In this document: piece by piece, positions 24,737 to 33,696 of the stretch
How positions within the stretch are numbered: position 1 is the first letter of the stretch
Layout of the letters: every line of letters begins with the position of its first letter
DNA from: CAYVHB01 sp964450865
Lineage (GTDB): Bacteria > Bacillota > Clostridia > Saccharofermentanales > UBA5734
Reading direction: 5' to 3'
Assembly: GCA_964450865.1 (NCBI GenBank)
Contig: CAYVHB010000022.1
Coordinates: 1 to 50,204 of the forward strand
DNA length: 50,204 nucleotides
Program-made: the position numbers and the translations under genes
Notes under the pieces: model-generated
The model's input: only the letters and a program-made list of their open reading frames with translations
Told to the model about the DNA's origin: nothing
Database searches by the model: none

Positions 24737-24791
24737 GTCAGCTGACCATGCGGGTAGATTCATCACGTCATGATGAAAAAAAGGTGAAGCT

Positions 24792-25919
24792 GTGCCATAC
24801 GAGTCTGTCAATATCGACAACCGGCCCTCGGCCCTGATCCGTCGGATGATGGGGTCAGGGCCGAAAGATCAATCAGGCTGTCCGGATCAGTCAGGCCAGC
24901 GCGGTCAATCAGGCTGTTCAAATCGGCTTGGACAGGCAGGTTATCCAGGCCAGGCCGTTCACCGGTTTGGGTCAGGATCGGCCTTTCCGCTTTGTCTGCT
25001 TTGCTTTTTCATTGTATTCAGCCTGGCCGGGTGCACCTGGCCATTTGCCGATCTTGAAACCACTTCAGCCAGTCGCACCGCCCCGACTCAGACCCTGCTG
25101 CCACCGCCTCCGACCAGTCTGCTCACCTCTGTATCACCGGAACCGGAGCCCAGCGCGGAGCCGTCACCGGTTACATCGCTGCCGACTGAGTCCACGTTGC
25201 CGGCTGACGAGCAGGAAGCCCGGGATCTGGCGGTCAAACTGCGCCAGGCGCCGACCCTATCAGGGGTCAAGAAGCTGATCCGCGCCAGAAACGGTCTCAA
25301 GAGGGTCGTTTATGAACGGGATGGCCAATACATCGGTGAATACAAGGCAGAAGTAACCTTTGACGGAGAAACGACCGGGGGTGTTGCCCTGAAAGCAGCT
25401 GAAGTGCGCAAGATCCTGACTGCCAGCTTGAAGAAATTGCCGGCCAACAAGCGCTGGCTGATCCCGCTGCCCGTTGATATTTCCGACTTGCAGACGCTGA
25501 CCAGTGTTGACATCAGCCTGAATTGTGATATTTTCGGGATCTATGAGCCCATTGCCTTTAAAATATCTTTCGGCAGCCAGGCTGTCAGTGTCAGCAATAT
25601 TCTGCCGAAGCAGACAAAGGTCCTGGAGCGGGTATTTACCAGCCAGGACTACAGCCAGGTTTACAGCCTGATCAACGACCAGCACAATCATGTGATTACC
25701 GGACGGGAGATGGAATTTTTTAACGTCTTTTTCAGCCGTCTGACCCGTGGTTCAGTCAATCGTCAGACCTTGTCACTGGGCGATTGCCTGGGCGTCACCA
25801 GCCGTCCAGTCTACGTTGATATGTCCAGCAATGCGGCCCGTTCAGTCAGGCAATCCTATGCCAAAATCCTCAAAATCAACGCCTGTCCGGTATTCGTCAT
25901 CAGCACCGCGAACAGCTGA
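24792..25919 (+). CDS. Putative lipoprotein of unknown function
   Basis: A 375-residue protein. Residues 1-60 are an unusual Gln/Gly/Ser-rich extension with a repeated SGC motif, before a hydrophobic segment (about 65-79) ending in the lipobox FSLAGC. If translation starts at the GTG at 24792 (AAGGTGA four bases upstream), the signal region is much longer than normal; a later start is possible. After the Cys comes a Pro/Ser/Thr-rich stalk (about 85-140) and a folded domain of about 230 residues that I do not recognise. It follows the zinc-ribbon membrane protein closely and both probably face outside. Confidence 0.6.
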   Translation: MPYESVNIDNRPSALIRRMMGSGPKDQSGCPDQSGQRGQSGCSNRLGQAGYPGQAVHRFGSGSAFPLCLLCFFIVFSLAGCTWPFADLETTSASRTAPTQTLLPPPPTSLLTSVSPEPEPSAEPSPVTSLPTESTLPADEQEARDLAVKLRQAPTLSGVKKLIRARNGLKRVVYERDGQYIGEYKAEVTFDGETTGGVALKAAEVRKILTASLKKLPANKRWLIPLPVDISDLQTLTSVDISLNCDIFGIYEPIAFKISFGSQAVSVSNILPKQTKVLERVFTSQDYSQVYSLINDQHNHVITGREMEFFNVFFSRLTRGSVNRQTLSLGDCLGVTSRPVYVDMSSNAARSVRQSYAKILKINACPVFVISTANS

Positions 25920-25997
25920 CAATCGGGGCCAGCCACCCGTTCTTCGGCCATGAACAGGTACGCGCTCGCCAGCCGTGCCGATCAGCCTGAAAAGGTG

Positions 25998-26003
25998 TAT
26001 AAT
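25998..26003 (+). promoter_or_regulatory. -10 box of a likely promoter for the deacetylase gene
   Basis: Perfect TATAAT at 25998-26003. No clear -35 box 17 bases upstream, so another sigma factor or an activator may be used. Transcription from here would carry the five tandem repeats at 26041-26155 in the leader. Confidence 0.4.
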
Positions 26004-26040
26004 GGAATTGTTCATAATAAACGGCGATGCAATTAACTAA

Positions 26041-26155
26041 CATTCTAACCAGCGCTTGTCTCACATTCTCACCAGCGCCTGTCTCACATTCTCACCAGCG
26101 CCTGTCTCACATTCTCACCGGCGCTTGTCCCAGGTTCTCTCCAGCGATTGCTTCG
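26041..26155 (+). repeat. Five tandem 23-bp repeats
   Basis: Consecutive copies begin at 26041, 26064, 26087, 26110 and 26133. Copies 2 and 3 are identical, copies 1 and 4 differ by a few bases, and copy 5 is degenerate. The core is ATTCTCACCAGCGCCTGTC. The array ends 24 bases before the ATG of the deacetylase gene. There are no spacers, so it is not CRISPR. Confidence 0.9.
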
Positions 26156-26178
26156 AGTGTTTGCGGGAGGTGTTTCCC

Positions 26179-27552
26179 ATGCGCAAGGCCGCTCGATGTT
26201 CGCTTGCCATTTTCTGTGTTGTATTACTGATCATCAGCAGCCCGGGTGTGATCAGCCGGACCGTCATCGGTGCCAGACTCGCGGCGGTCACAAACCTGCA
26301 AGCCAGCAGTGCTTCTTACACCAGCATCAAGCTGACATGGTCATCAGTCAGCGGCGCTGATCATTACCAGATTTATCGGGCTGCCAGCTCTGGCAGTTCA
26401 TTTACCCGCATCAGCACGCTGACATCTGATTCACGAACATATACGGATACTGGCCTGGTGACCGGCCAGACTTATTATTACAAAGTCCGGGCCTATGTTG
26501 TCAGCGGTTCGACGCGGATCTACGGCGCCTTTTCTGCTGTTGATCCGGCTTATCCGCGCCCGTCAAAACCGGGTAGCGTCTATGTCATGCGCTGGGGCTA
26601 CACCCGGATCCGTGTTGGCTGGAACAAAGTGAGCGGCGCGACCAGCTACGAGATTGCCCGATCAACCGCATCAGCTGGTCCATACACTGTCATTGACACA
26701 ACCACCGGCACCACCTGGCTCAACACCGGCCTGCAATCTGGCCAGGTCTACTATTACAAGGTCCGGGCCTTGCATCTTGAAGGATCAACCAATGTGAAGG
26801 GTGCTTTATGCAGTGCTGTCACCATCACCAAGCCATCAACATTGAGCAATTCGGCCCTGGACTGGTGGTACACCCGGCCAACGCCGACCTATGAGGATGT
26901 CCCGGCTACGATCAGCGCCTCGGTCAGCAGCCTGATCGCCCGATACAATGTAACCTGGCATCAGCCGGCCTCCGACCGCAAGGTGATTTACCTGACGATG
27001 GATGAAGGTTACGAGTATGGCAGCAATACCACCAGGATTCTTGATATTGCCAGGGAAAAGAATGTCCGGATCACCTTTTTTGTGACCGGCAGCTACCTGA
27101 AAAATAATCCGGCCAAGGTGCAGCGCATGCAAGACGAGGGGCATACGGTGGCCAATCATACTGACAGCCACACCCGCATCGAGAAGGATCTCTCATCCGG
27201 CGGGGCTGCTGAGCTGATGTCCGAAATTCGCGCAGTAAACAACGCCTACGAGGCCCTGACCGGAGCTGCGATGGTGAAATGGGTGCGGCCCCCCGAGGGC
27301 GGCTACAGTGAACGGGCCCTGGCGTATCTGAATTACTATGGCTATCGGGTCATATTCTGGAGCTTTGCTTATCGTGACTGGGTCACGGATGATCAGCCGG
27401 ATCCGGATGAGGCCATGGACCTGATCCTCGGCGAACTGCACAATGGTTCGATTCTGCTGCTGCATGCCGCCTCGAATACGAATGTGGCAATTTTACCGGA
27501 CCTGATCGATAACATCCGGGCCCGCGGCTACGAAATTGTACCCCTGAGCTGA
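26179..27552 (+). CDS. Fn3-containing PdaA-type polysaccharide deacetylase
   Basis: A 457-residue secreted or anchored protein. An N-terminal hydrophobic segment (about 8-25) is a signal peptide or anchor. Two fibronectin type III domains follow (about 36-125 and 130-218), each with the YYYKVRA strand. The NodB-type deacetylase domain has TMDEGYE (Asp275), NHTDSH with His327 and His331, RPPEGGYS, and ILLLHA. The TMDEGYE form is typical of PdaA, which removes acetyl groups from muramic acid during spore cortex muramic-delta-lactam formation. Fn3 domains are unusual for PdaA and may bind cell-wall sugar. Start: GGGAGG before ATG 26179; the longer frame runs into the tandem repeats. Confidence 0.87.
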   Translation: MRKAARCSLAIFCVVLLIISSPGVISRTVIGARLAAVTNLQASSASYTSIKLTWSSVSGADHYQIYRAASSGSSFTRISTLTSDSRTYTDTGLVTGQTYYYKVRAYVVSGSTRIYGAFSAVDPAYPRPSKPGSVYVMRWGYTRIRVGWNKVSGATSYEIARSTASAGPYTVIDTTTGTTWLNTGLQSGQVYYYKVRALHLEGSTNVKGALCSAVTITKPSTLSNSALDWWYTRPTPTYEDVPATISASVSSLIARYNVTWHQPASDRKVIYLTMDEGYEYGSNTTRILDIAREKNVRITFFVTGSYLKNNPAKVQRMQDEGHTVANHTDSHTRIEKDLSSGGAAELMSEIRAVNNAYEALTGAAMVKWVRPPEGGYSERALAYLNYYGYRVIFWSFAYRDWVTDDQPDPDEAMDLILGELHNGSILLLHAASNTNVAILPDLIDNIRARGYEIVPLS

Positions 27553-27617
27553 GGCCCATGCGGCCTGACAGTTTTCAGTTGCCATGCAGGTAACAGCAAC
27601 AGCCAACCGATCAACGA

Positions 27618-27660
27618 AGCCGCCGGTTGAATCTTTCAGGATTACAACCGGCGGCTGTTT
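27618..27660 (+). terminator. Terminator between convergent genes
   Basis: A perfect 12-bp inverted repeat: AGCCGCCGGTTG at 27618-27629 and CAACCGGCGGCT at 27645-27656, then GTTT. The T-tract is short. It sits between the deacetylase (+) and the ABC exporter (-) and may serve both. Confidence 0.6.
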
Positions 27661-27690
27661 GCATTCTATGCAGCTGTTCTGGTTCTGGTG

Positions 27691-29559
27691 TCAGCGGCCG
27701 GTATCCTGCTCCCGGTCGAACTGGCTGTTATAGAGATCGGCATAGTAGCCGCCGCTGGCCATGAGCTCAGGATGGGTGCCGGTTTCCACGATCCGGCCAT
27801 CGCGAATGACGATGATTTTATCGGCATTCTTGATGGTGGACAGGCGATGGGCGATGACGAAGCTGGTCTTGCCGCGCATCAGGGCCAGCAAGGCCTGCTG
27901 CAGCAGCATTTCCGTATGAACGTCGACAGACGAAGTTGCCTCATCCAGGACCAGGACAGACGAACGGGCCAGGACAGCCCGGGCGATACTGAGCAGCTGG
28001 CGCTGGCCCTGGGAGAGATTACTGCCGTTATCGCTCAGAACGGTATCATAACCGTCAGGTAATTGCATGATAAATCCATGGACACAGGCCTGGCGCGCCG
28101 CCGCTTCAACTTCGGCGTCACTGGCCGTCAGGCGACCATAGCGGATATTTTCCCGCACTGTCGTGGAAAACAGGAAAGGGTCCTGCAACACGACGGAAAT
28201 CGTCTGGCGCAGGCTGTGGGTTGTAATGGTGTGAATGTCCCGGCCGTCAATCCGGATTGCCCCCTGGTCGGGCAGGTAAAATTTGGTCAGCAAATTGATG
28301 ATGGTCGTCTTGCCGGCCCCGGTCGGTCCGACAATAGCCACAGTCTGGCCGCTCTGGGCCTCGAGCCTGGCATCCTGCAGGACCAGACGGCCGGGGACGT
28401 ATGCAAAATCTACCTGGGAGAATTCGACATGGCCATCGATCTGGCTGATGGCTATCGCATCAGCCGGATCACTTTCCTTAGCCTCATCGATCACTTCAAA
28501 AACCCGCTCCGCCCCGGCCAGGGCTGATTGAATCGTATTGAACAGGTTGAGAATATCATTGATCGGCCGGGTAAAATTGCGCATATAGAGCAGGAAGGTG
28601 AAGACCACGCCGACAGTCATCGTACCCTCGCCCGGAATCTGGCTGGCACCGGCTGCCGTCTCCCGGATAATCAGCAGGCCACCTGTGACCGCAATGATCA
28701 GGTAGGTCAGGTTGTTGATAATATTATTGAGCGGTCCCATGATCCCGGAAACCCCCTGGGCCATGATTGCACTCTGCGTCAGCTGGGCATTGATGGCCGC
28801 AAACCTGTCAGTTGCTGACTTTTCCTGGGAAAACAGCTGGATGACCTTCTGCCCCGATACCGATTCTTCGATGAATCCGTTGAGCTGGCCGAGGTATTTT
28901 TGCTGGCTGATAAAGTGCGGTTGTGTATTTTTGGCCAGCATTTTTGTGCCCAGATACATCAGGGGTGTCGTCAGGATGGTTATCAGGGTCAGGAATGGAC
29001 TGAGGAGCAGCATGGCCACGAGCATGCCGGCGATCATGATCACACCGGCGAACAGCTGGACCACACTTTGTGACAGGATGATGTTGATGTTGTCAATATC
29101 ATTGGTCAGGCGGCTCATCAGGTCACCGCTTGAATGGGTATCAAAATAACGCAGCGGCAGGCGCTGCATATTGGTGAACAGATCGCGGCGCAGTTCGGCT
29201 GCGGTGCGCTGGGCCTGGCTGATCATCAGGATGTTCTGCGCATACGTGGCGCCGACATTGACCAGGTACAGGCCGATCAGGACCAGGCAGACCTGGCCCA
29301 GGCCGCGCACGTCGCCGGTGCTGATGAAATGATCAACGGAATAGCCGTTCAGGCGCGTGCCGATGATATTGATGAGCGTCGACAGGATCGCACAAAGAAG
29401 GACGATCAGCAGGACCTTTTTCCGGGTCGCGAGATAGCTCCCGATCCGCCGGATCGTATCCAGCGGGTTTTTTAAATGCACCTTCTGATGCATCAGGTGG
29501 GCGTGCGGTCCACCGGCTGGCCGGCCGCCAAAATTAGGTTCTGTTCCGGGCGTAGCCAT
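27691..29559 (-). CDS. ABC exporter half-transporter B
   Basis: A 622-residue protein: an N-terminal membrane domain with six segments (about 40-340), then a nucleotide-binding domain with Walker A GPTGAGKT, signature LSQGQRQ and Walker B VLVLDEATS with the catalytic Glu. The signature deviates from LSGGQ. With the gene 9 bases upstream it forms a heterodimeric exporter of the YheI/YheH (BmrC/BmrD) or LmrC/LmrD type, which exports drugs or lipids. The short gap suggests translational coupling. A ribosome site AGGAG lies 12 bases before the ATG, which is rather far. Confidence 0.9.
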   Translation of the reverse strand: MATPGTEPNFGGRPAGGPHAHLMHQKVHLKNPLDTIRRIGSYLATRKKVLLIVLLCAILSTLINIIGTRLNGYSVDHFISTGDVRGLGQVCLVLIGLYLVNVGATYAQNILMISQAQRTAAELRRDLFTNMQRLPLRYFDTHSSGDLMSRLTNDIDNINIILSQSVVQLFAGVIMIAGMLVAMLLLSPFLTLITILTTPLMYLGTKMLAKNTQPHFISQQKYLGQLNGFIEESVSGQKVIQLFSQEKSATDRFAAINAQLTQSAIMAQGVSGIMGPLNNIINNLTYLIIAVTGGLLIIRETAAGASQIPGEGTMTVGVVFTFLLYMRNFTRPINDILNLFNTIQSALAGAERVFEVIDEAKESDPADAIAISQIDGHVEFSQVDFAYVPGRLVLQDARLEAQSGQTVAIVGPTGAGKTTIINLLTKFYLPDQGAIRIDGRDIHTITTHSLRQTISVVLQDPFLFSTTVRENIRYGRLTASDAEVEAAARQACVHGFIMQLPDGYDTVLSDNGSNLSQGQRQLLSIARAVLARSSVLVLDEATSSVDVHTEMLLQQALLALMRGKTSFVIAHRLSTIKNADKIIVIRDGRIVETGTHPELMASGGYYADLYNSQFDREQDTGR

Positions 29560-29568
29560 TTGTGTGTC

Positions 29569-31422
29569 TCACTCCTGATCTTCGCCAGGTTGTCCTGGCG
29601 TGCCGTGGCCCTGATCCTGCACCGGGCCGGTTCTGTCTTCGCCAGGCTGAGTCTGCCTGGTCCGGTGATTGTCGCGGCGCGTCGTGACCACGTCTTCACC
29701 AAGCTGCGTGACGGCGATGCTGCGATAGATTTCGCTGCTGGCCAGCAGTTCTTCATGGGTTCCCGCGGCTGTGATAGCCCCCTGATCGAGGACAAAGATC
29801 CGGTCCGCCTGGCGGACGGCGCTGATGCGCTGGGCAATGATGATGATCGTGCGACCCTGCAGGCGGTGCGTCAGCGCTGACCGCAAGCGGGATTCCGTTA
29901 TCATGTCAACCGCGCTGGTCGAATCATCCAGTATCAGGATATCCGGTTCCAGAAGCAAAGTCCGGGCGATCGACAGGCGCTGCTTCTGCCCGCCTGAGAA
30001 GTTGCGGCCCCGCTGTTCAACGATCGCATCATAACCGTGCGGCCGGGCCTGGATGAAATCGAGGGCCTGGGCATCCTGGCAGGCATGATCCAGCCTGGCA
30101 TCGGCCGCCTCAGCATCGCCAAACTGCAGATTGCTGCGGATGGTGCCGGAAAAAAGCAGGCTGTCCTGCATGACGAGCCCGATTTTGCGCCGCAAGGTCG
30201 CCAGGCTCAGCTGGCGGACGTCTACGCCATGAATCAGGATCTGGCCGGCTACTCCATCATAGAGCCGGGGGATCAGGCTGATCAGGGTGCTTTTTCCCGA
30301 GCCGGTAGCCCCGATGATGCCAATCATCTGGCCGGCGGCGATCTGCAAGGACAGGTCTTTCAATACCAGGTCGCCGCTGGTTCCATAACGAAAACAGACA
30401 TTCCGGAACTCGACGGCCGGGCCAGGTTGTCTTGGCTCTGGCATGGGACGGGGCTCTGCCGGTTCTCGGATCGTCGGCTGCATGGCCAGGACCTCATTGA
30501 TCCGGGCTGTTGATGCCTGGGCCCGGGAAATATTGATCATCAGATTGACAACAATCAGCAAGGAACTGGTAATTTGCACGAGATAATTGATAAAAGCCAT
30601 GATTTTGCCCAGTTCGAGCTGATCTTGCCTGAACAGGCGGCCGCCAAACCAGAGCACGGCCACGACGCTCAGGTTCATGACCAGGGTGACGACCGGCATC
30701 AGCAGAAAAGTGATATTCTGGGCCCTGATGCTCTGCGTCGTGAGCTCATCATTGACCGCATCGAATCGCTCCGTCTGAGCTGTTTCCAGATTAAAAGACT
30801 TGACGACGCGGATGCCAAGCAGGTTTTCCCGCATGACGGTGTTAACCCGGTCCAGCCGCTTCTGAACCGCTGCAAACAGGGGTACGGAATGGCGGACGAT
30901 CAGGACAATACTGACCGCAATCAGGGGCAGGATAGCGGCAAAGATCAGAAAGAGGCGGGGGCTGAGCAGGAAGGCCATGACAATGCTGCCCAGGAAAAGG
31001 AATGGTGCACGGACCATGATGCGCAGCATCATCAGCATCATGTGCTGGACTTGCATCACATCATTGGTCAGGCGGGTGATGAGGGACGCCGTGGTCAGGT
31101 GGTCTATTTCACCAAAAGACAGCGTCTGTACCTTGGCAAATAGCCCCTGGCGCAATTCGCCACTCAGGCCAACGGCTGCCATGGCGGCGAAAATAGAACA
31201 GCCGGCGCCGCCAACCAGGCCGATGATCGCCAGGACCAGCATGTGCAGTCCGGTTTGCAGTATATAGGCCATATCCTGCCGGGCCACGCCGACATCGATG
31301 ATCCGGGCCATGAGAACCGGCTGCTGCAGATCCATGAAGACTTCGAGCAGCATCATCAGCGGGGCAACGATGGCATATAGCCGCGCCGGGCCTTTCAGAT
31401 AAGTCAGAATCAGCTTGAACAT
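29569..31422 (-). CDS. ABC exporter half-transporter A (degenerate site)
   Basis: A 617-residue partner of the half-transporter at 27691. Six membrane segments (about 20-310), then Walker A GATGSGKS, signature FSGGQKQR and Walker B ILILDDSTSAVD. The catalytic Glu after Walker B is Asp, the usual mark of the non-hydrolysing site in heterodimeric exporters, so its partner supplies the active site. AAAGGA lies before the ATG. The C-terminus is a Gln/Gly/Asp-rich tail of about 45 residues not typical of the family. It follows the aldo/keto reductase gene by 49 bases on the same strand. Confidence 0.9.
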   Translation of the reverse strand: MFKLILTYLKGPARLYAIVAPLMMLLEVFMDLQQPVLMARIIDVGVARQDMAYILQTGLHMLVLAIIGLVGGAGCSIFAAMAAVGLSGELRQGLFAKVQTLSFGEIDHLTTASLITRLTNDVMQVQHMMLMMLRIMVRAPFLFLGSIVMAFLLSPRLFLIFAAILPLIAVSIVLIVRHSVPLFAAVQKRLDRVNTVMRENLLGIRVVKSFNLETAQTERFDAVNDELTTQSIRAQNITFLLMPVVTLVMNLSVVAVLWFGGRLFRQDQLELGKIMAFINYLVQITSSLLIVVNLMINISRAQASTARINEVLAMQPTIREPAEPRPMPEPRQPGPAVEFRNVCFRYGTSGDLVLKDLSLQIAAGQMIGIIGATGSGKSTLISLIPRLYDGVAGQILIHGVDVRQLSLATLRRKIGLVMQDSLLFSGTIRSNLQFGDAEAADARLDHACQDAQALDFIQARPHGYDAIVEQRGRNFSGGQKQRLSIARTLLLEPDILILDDSTSAVDMITESRLRSALTHRLQGRTIIIIAQRISAVRQADRIFVLDQGAITAAGTHEELLASSEIYRSIAVTQLGEDVVTTRRDNHRTRQTQPGEDRTGPVQDQGHGTPGQPGEDQE

Positions 31423-31471
31423 GTCCTGTTTCCTTTGTTCGTGTCAGCAGGCAGATGCCGGCGCCCTGCCC

Positions 31472-32584
31472 TTAATAAATCAGCTTGCCGGCCAGTTTAT
31501 AGTCGGCTATCGCCAATTTGCGCACGATATCCAGATTATAGGGGCAGCGCGGGATGCACGCGCCACAGTCTGTACAGGTGTCAGCCTTGACTGCCTGCTG
31601 GCTGTAACGGTCACGGGCCAGTTCCTGGTTGCCATACCAGAAGCGCAGACGCTGGCGCAGGGCGTATTCAGCGGTATCGCCGACCATACCGTCGGCCATC
31701 TGGCGATCATAATAGCCCTCCAGGCGGAAAATATCCGGGATCATGATCCCGGCCGGGCAGGGCAGGCAGGCCTGGCACTGACGGCAAACATAATCATACA
31801 TCTCGGGCGCGTTCCGGTAGAGCGTTTCCTTCTCCGCGTCAGACATCGGAATGAAGCCCTCGGCATATTGCAGGTCAGCGGCCAGCATGGCCCGGTTGTT
31901 GATGCCGGCGACGACAACCGATACCGGCTGACTGAATGCATAACGGAAAGCTATTTCCGGTGAGCGATACAGCAAGCCATCGGCCAGCGGTTTCATCAGG
32001 ATGATTGCCGCCTGCTTATGCAAAGCCAGCGGCACCAGCACGTCTTCAATCTCCGGGAAATTGAAGCGGTCATAATAATTGATGGTCGTCATGACCGCGC
32101 TGAAGTCATACGCCTGCAAGGCCTCAACCAGAACGTCGGGCTGGCCGTGCATCGAGATGCCGACAAAGCGGGCTTTCCCGTCGCGAACCGCCTGGGCTGC
32201 CCCTTCCAGCGCACCGTTCGGGGCCAGTATCTGCTGCAGTTCCTCGCGTGTCCCCACCGCATGCATCAGCAGCACATCGATAGCCTCCGTAGCCAGATTG
32301 GCCAGACTGCTTTCCAATGAACGCAAACAGCCGGCCCGGTCCCGTTCACCAGTTTTCGTGACCAGAATGTAATCGTCACGACGACTGCCAACTGCCCGGC
32401 CGATTTTGCGCTCGGACTCACCGTCACCATAGCTGGCAGCTGTCTCGATATAATTGCCGCCGGCATCCAGGTACTGATTGAGCAGATAGTCCGCCTCGCG
32501 CAGCGGGATTTCCAATAAGTGAAAACCACCAAAACCCAGCAGCGACGTCTGAAGTCCTGTTTTACCAAAATTCCTGTATTCCAT
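31472..32584 (-). CDS. Aldo/keto reductase with C-terminal ferredoxin domain
   Basis: A 370-residue protein. The aldo/keto reductase barrel starts EYRNFGKTGLQTSLLGFGG and contains the catalytic Tyr in ETAASYGDGESE, the Lys in LVTKTGE and the His in LLMHAVG. The C-terminal about 95 residues hold two iron-sulfur binding sets (CRQCQACLPCP and CTDCGACIPRCP), suggesting two [4Fe-4S] clusters. Such proteins are common in anaerobes and probably link NAD(P)H or ferredoxin to carbonyl reduction; the natural substrate is unknown. AGGAGG nine bases before ATG 32584 decides the start. It may be in one transcript with the ABC exporter downstream. Confidence 0.9.
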   Translation of the reverse strand: MEYRNFGKTGLQTSLLGFGGFHLLEIPLREADYLLNQYLDAGGNYIETAASYGDGESERKIGRAVGSRRDDYILVTKTGERDRAGCLRSLESSLANLATEAIDVLLMHAVGTREELQQILAPNGALEGAAQAVRDGKARFVGISMHGQPDVLVEALQAYDFSAVMTTINYYDRFNFPEIEDVLVPLALHKQAAIILMKPLADGLLYRSPEIAFRYAFSQPVSVVVAGINNRAMLAADLQYAEGFIPMSDAEKETLYRNAPEMYDYVCRQCQACLPCPAGIMIPDIFRLEGYYDRQMADGMVGDTAEYALRQRLRFWYGNQELARDRYSQQAVKADTCTDCGACIPRCPYNLDIVRKLAIADYKLAGKLIY

Positions 32585-32712
32585 GATCTGATACCTCCTA
32601 GCATATTTCAGGTTCATGATTAGCGGCGGTCGAAGCTTGAATCAGGAGCTGGTCCGTTCCGCCGGTGTCCCGGCATGATTTTCGCTGATAGGGAGCAGGC
32701 TGATAGCTTGAA

Positions 32713-33390
32713 TTACGCGGTCAGGTCAGGTTTTTTGTCTTTGCTTTGGGCAAAGAGACTGCTGATATAGTGCTGATAGAAACGGGCCTGATTACGCAGC
32801 AGCTGGTGCCTGATGATCAGGCTGATTATCAGGGCTCCGATCATCCCGGCTGTCAGGTCCAGCATGGTGTCAATCAATCCATGGAGGCCACCCTGTTGCC
32901 ATTGCTGCATATTGGCATGGAGCACCCGGTCTCCGGCATATTCATATAACTCCCAGAGAATCTTGCCCGTCAGCGCAAACCCGACATTGAACAAGGCCAC
33001 AAAACCGGGCCTGACGGTCAGCTGTGCGCGCTGCTCGGGATTAAGCCAGAAAAACACAAAGGTGCCGACCATGGCCAGGACTGCACCGAATAAAGTATGA
33101 TTGAACTTGTCAAAATAGGGCAGGGTATCATATAGATTGAGAATCGTTCCCAGATAAATCGCCTCCAGCAGGGACAATATCAGAAATGACTGCAGGACCG
33201 GCTGGAGTCGGCCACTGAACATCCGGCGCGTCAGCAGGCGGATCAGCCAAAAAATAACGATGCTCGACAAGGCAGCCGAGACTTCGTAATAATAGTGAAT
33301 CGTGAACATATAAACAGCAGTTCCCAGCAAGACCAGGCTGGCCAGGATCAGGATAATCATTGCGACATGCTCCACGCGGGTGTCTGTCAT
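32713..33390 (-). CDS. Multi-pass membrane protein (DUF2238/YjdF-like)
   Basis: About 225 residues with six or seven membrane segments. The features FDKFNHTLFGAV, GKILWELYEYAGD and LIDTMLDLTAGMIGAL (charged and amide residues inside helices) match what I recall of the DUF2238/YjdF group; function unknown. The start is uncertain. The frame is open up to 33891, but this would run across the fabF promoter and into fabF. ATG 33390 with AAGG eleven bases upstream is chosen; ATG 33525 is also possible. It lies 128 bases before the aldo/keto reductase gene on the same strand. Confidence 0.6.
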   Translation of the reverse strand: MTDTRVEHVAMIILILASLVLLGTAVYMFTIHYYYEVSAALSSIVIFWLIRLLTRRMFSGRLQPVLQSFLILSLLEAIYLGTILNLYDTLPYFDKFNHTLFGAVLAMVGTFVFFWLNPEQRAQLTVRPGFVALFNVGFALTGKILWELYEYAGDRVLHANMQQWQQGGLHGLIDTMLDLTAGMIGALIISLIIRHQLLRNQARFYQHYISSLFAQSKDKKPDLTA

Positions 33391-33696
33391 CTTGTTACCG
33401 GCCTTATCCAGGCTGATGCCGGGATTGGGGCTGTTGACAGTATGACTGGATTTGTCCGGGTCCGGACTGGGGCTGTTTTCAGCATGACGACACAACGGCA
33501 GCACCCCCTCTGTATTGTCTGTCATGACTTGCGTAATGACTGTCTTGCCAAATGACTGTCTGGTCTGTTGTACCGGTTCATGGCATGGCAGCCGGATGCC
33601 GGGCCGAACCAGACAATCAAATTCAGAATCAGATTTTGCCATGTTTTGACAAAATCTGCTACAATTTAGAATAACAGAAGCTGGGAGGAAATAAAT
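33391..33696 (+). other. Divergent intergenic region before fabF
   Basis: 306 bases if the membrane protein starts at 33390. It holds the fabF promoter at 33646-33672 and GGGAGG before the fabF ATG. The minus-strand open frame here has no family-like sequence and is probably not translated. It contains short repeats of the type TGACTGTC and GGGGCTGTT. Confidence 0.4.
33646..33672 (+). promoter_or_regulatory. Candidate promoter of fabF
   Basis: TTGACA at 33646-33651 and TAGAAT at 33667-33672 with a short 15-base spacer (TTTGAC gives 16). Confidence 0.55.

Noticed and set aside
23816..24820. 334-codon minus-strand open frame
   Set aside because: Antisense to the zinc-ribbon membrane protein gene, which has a promoter, a ribosome site and a zinc ribbon.
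26041..26155. CRISPR array
   Set aside because: The 23-bp units are directly adjacent with no spacers, and there is no cas gene.
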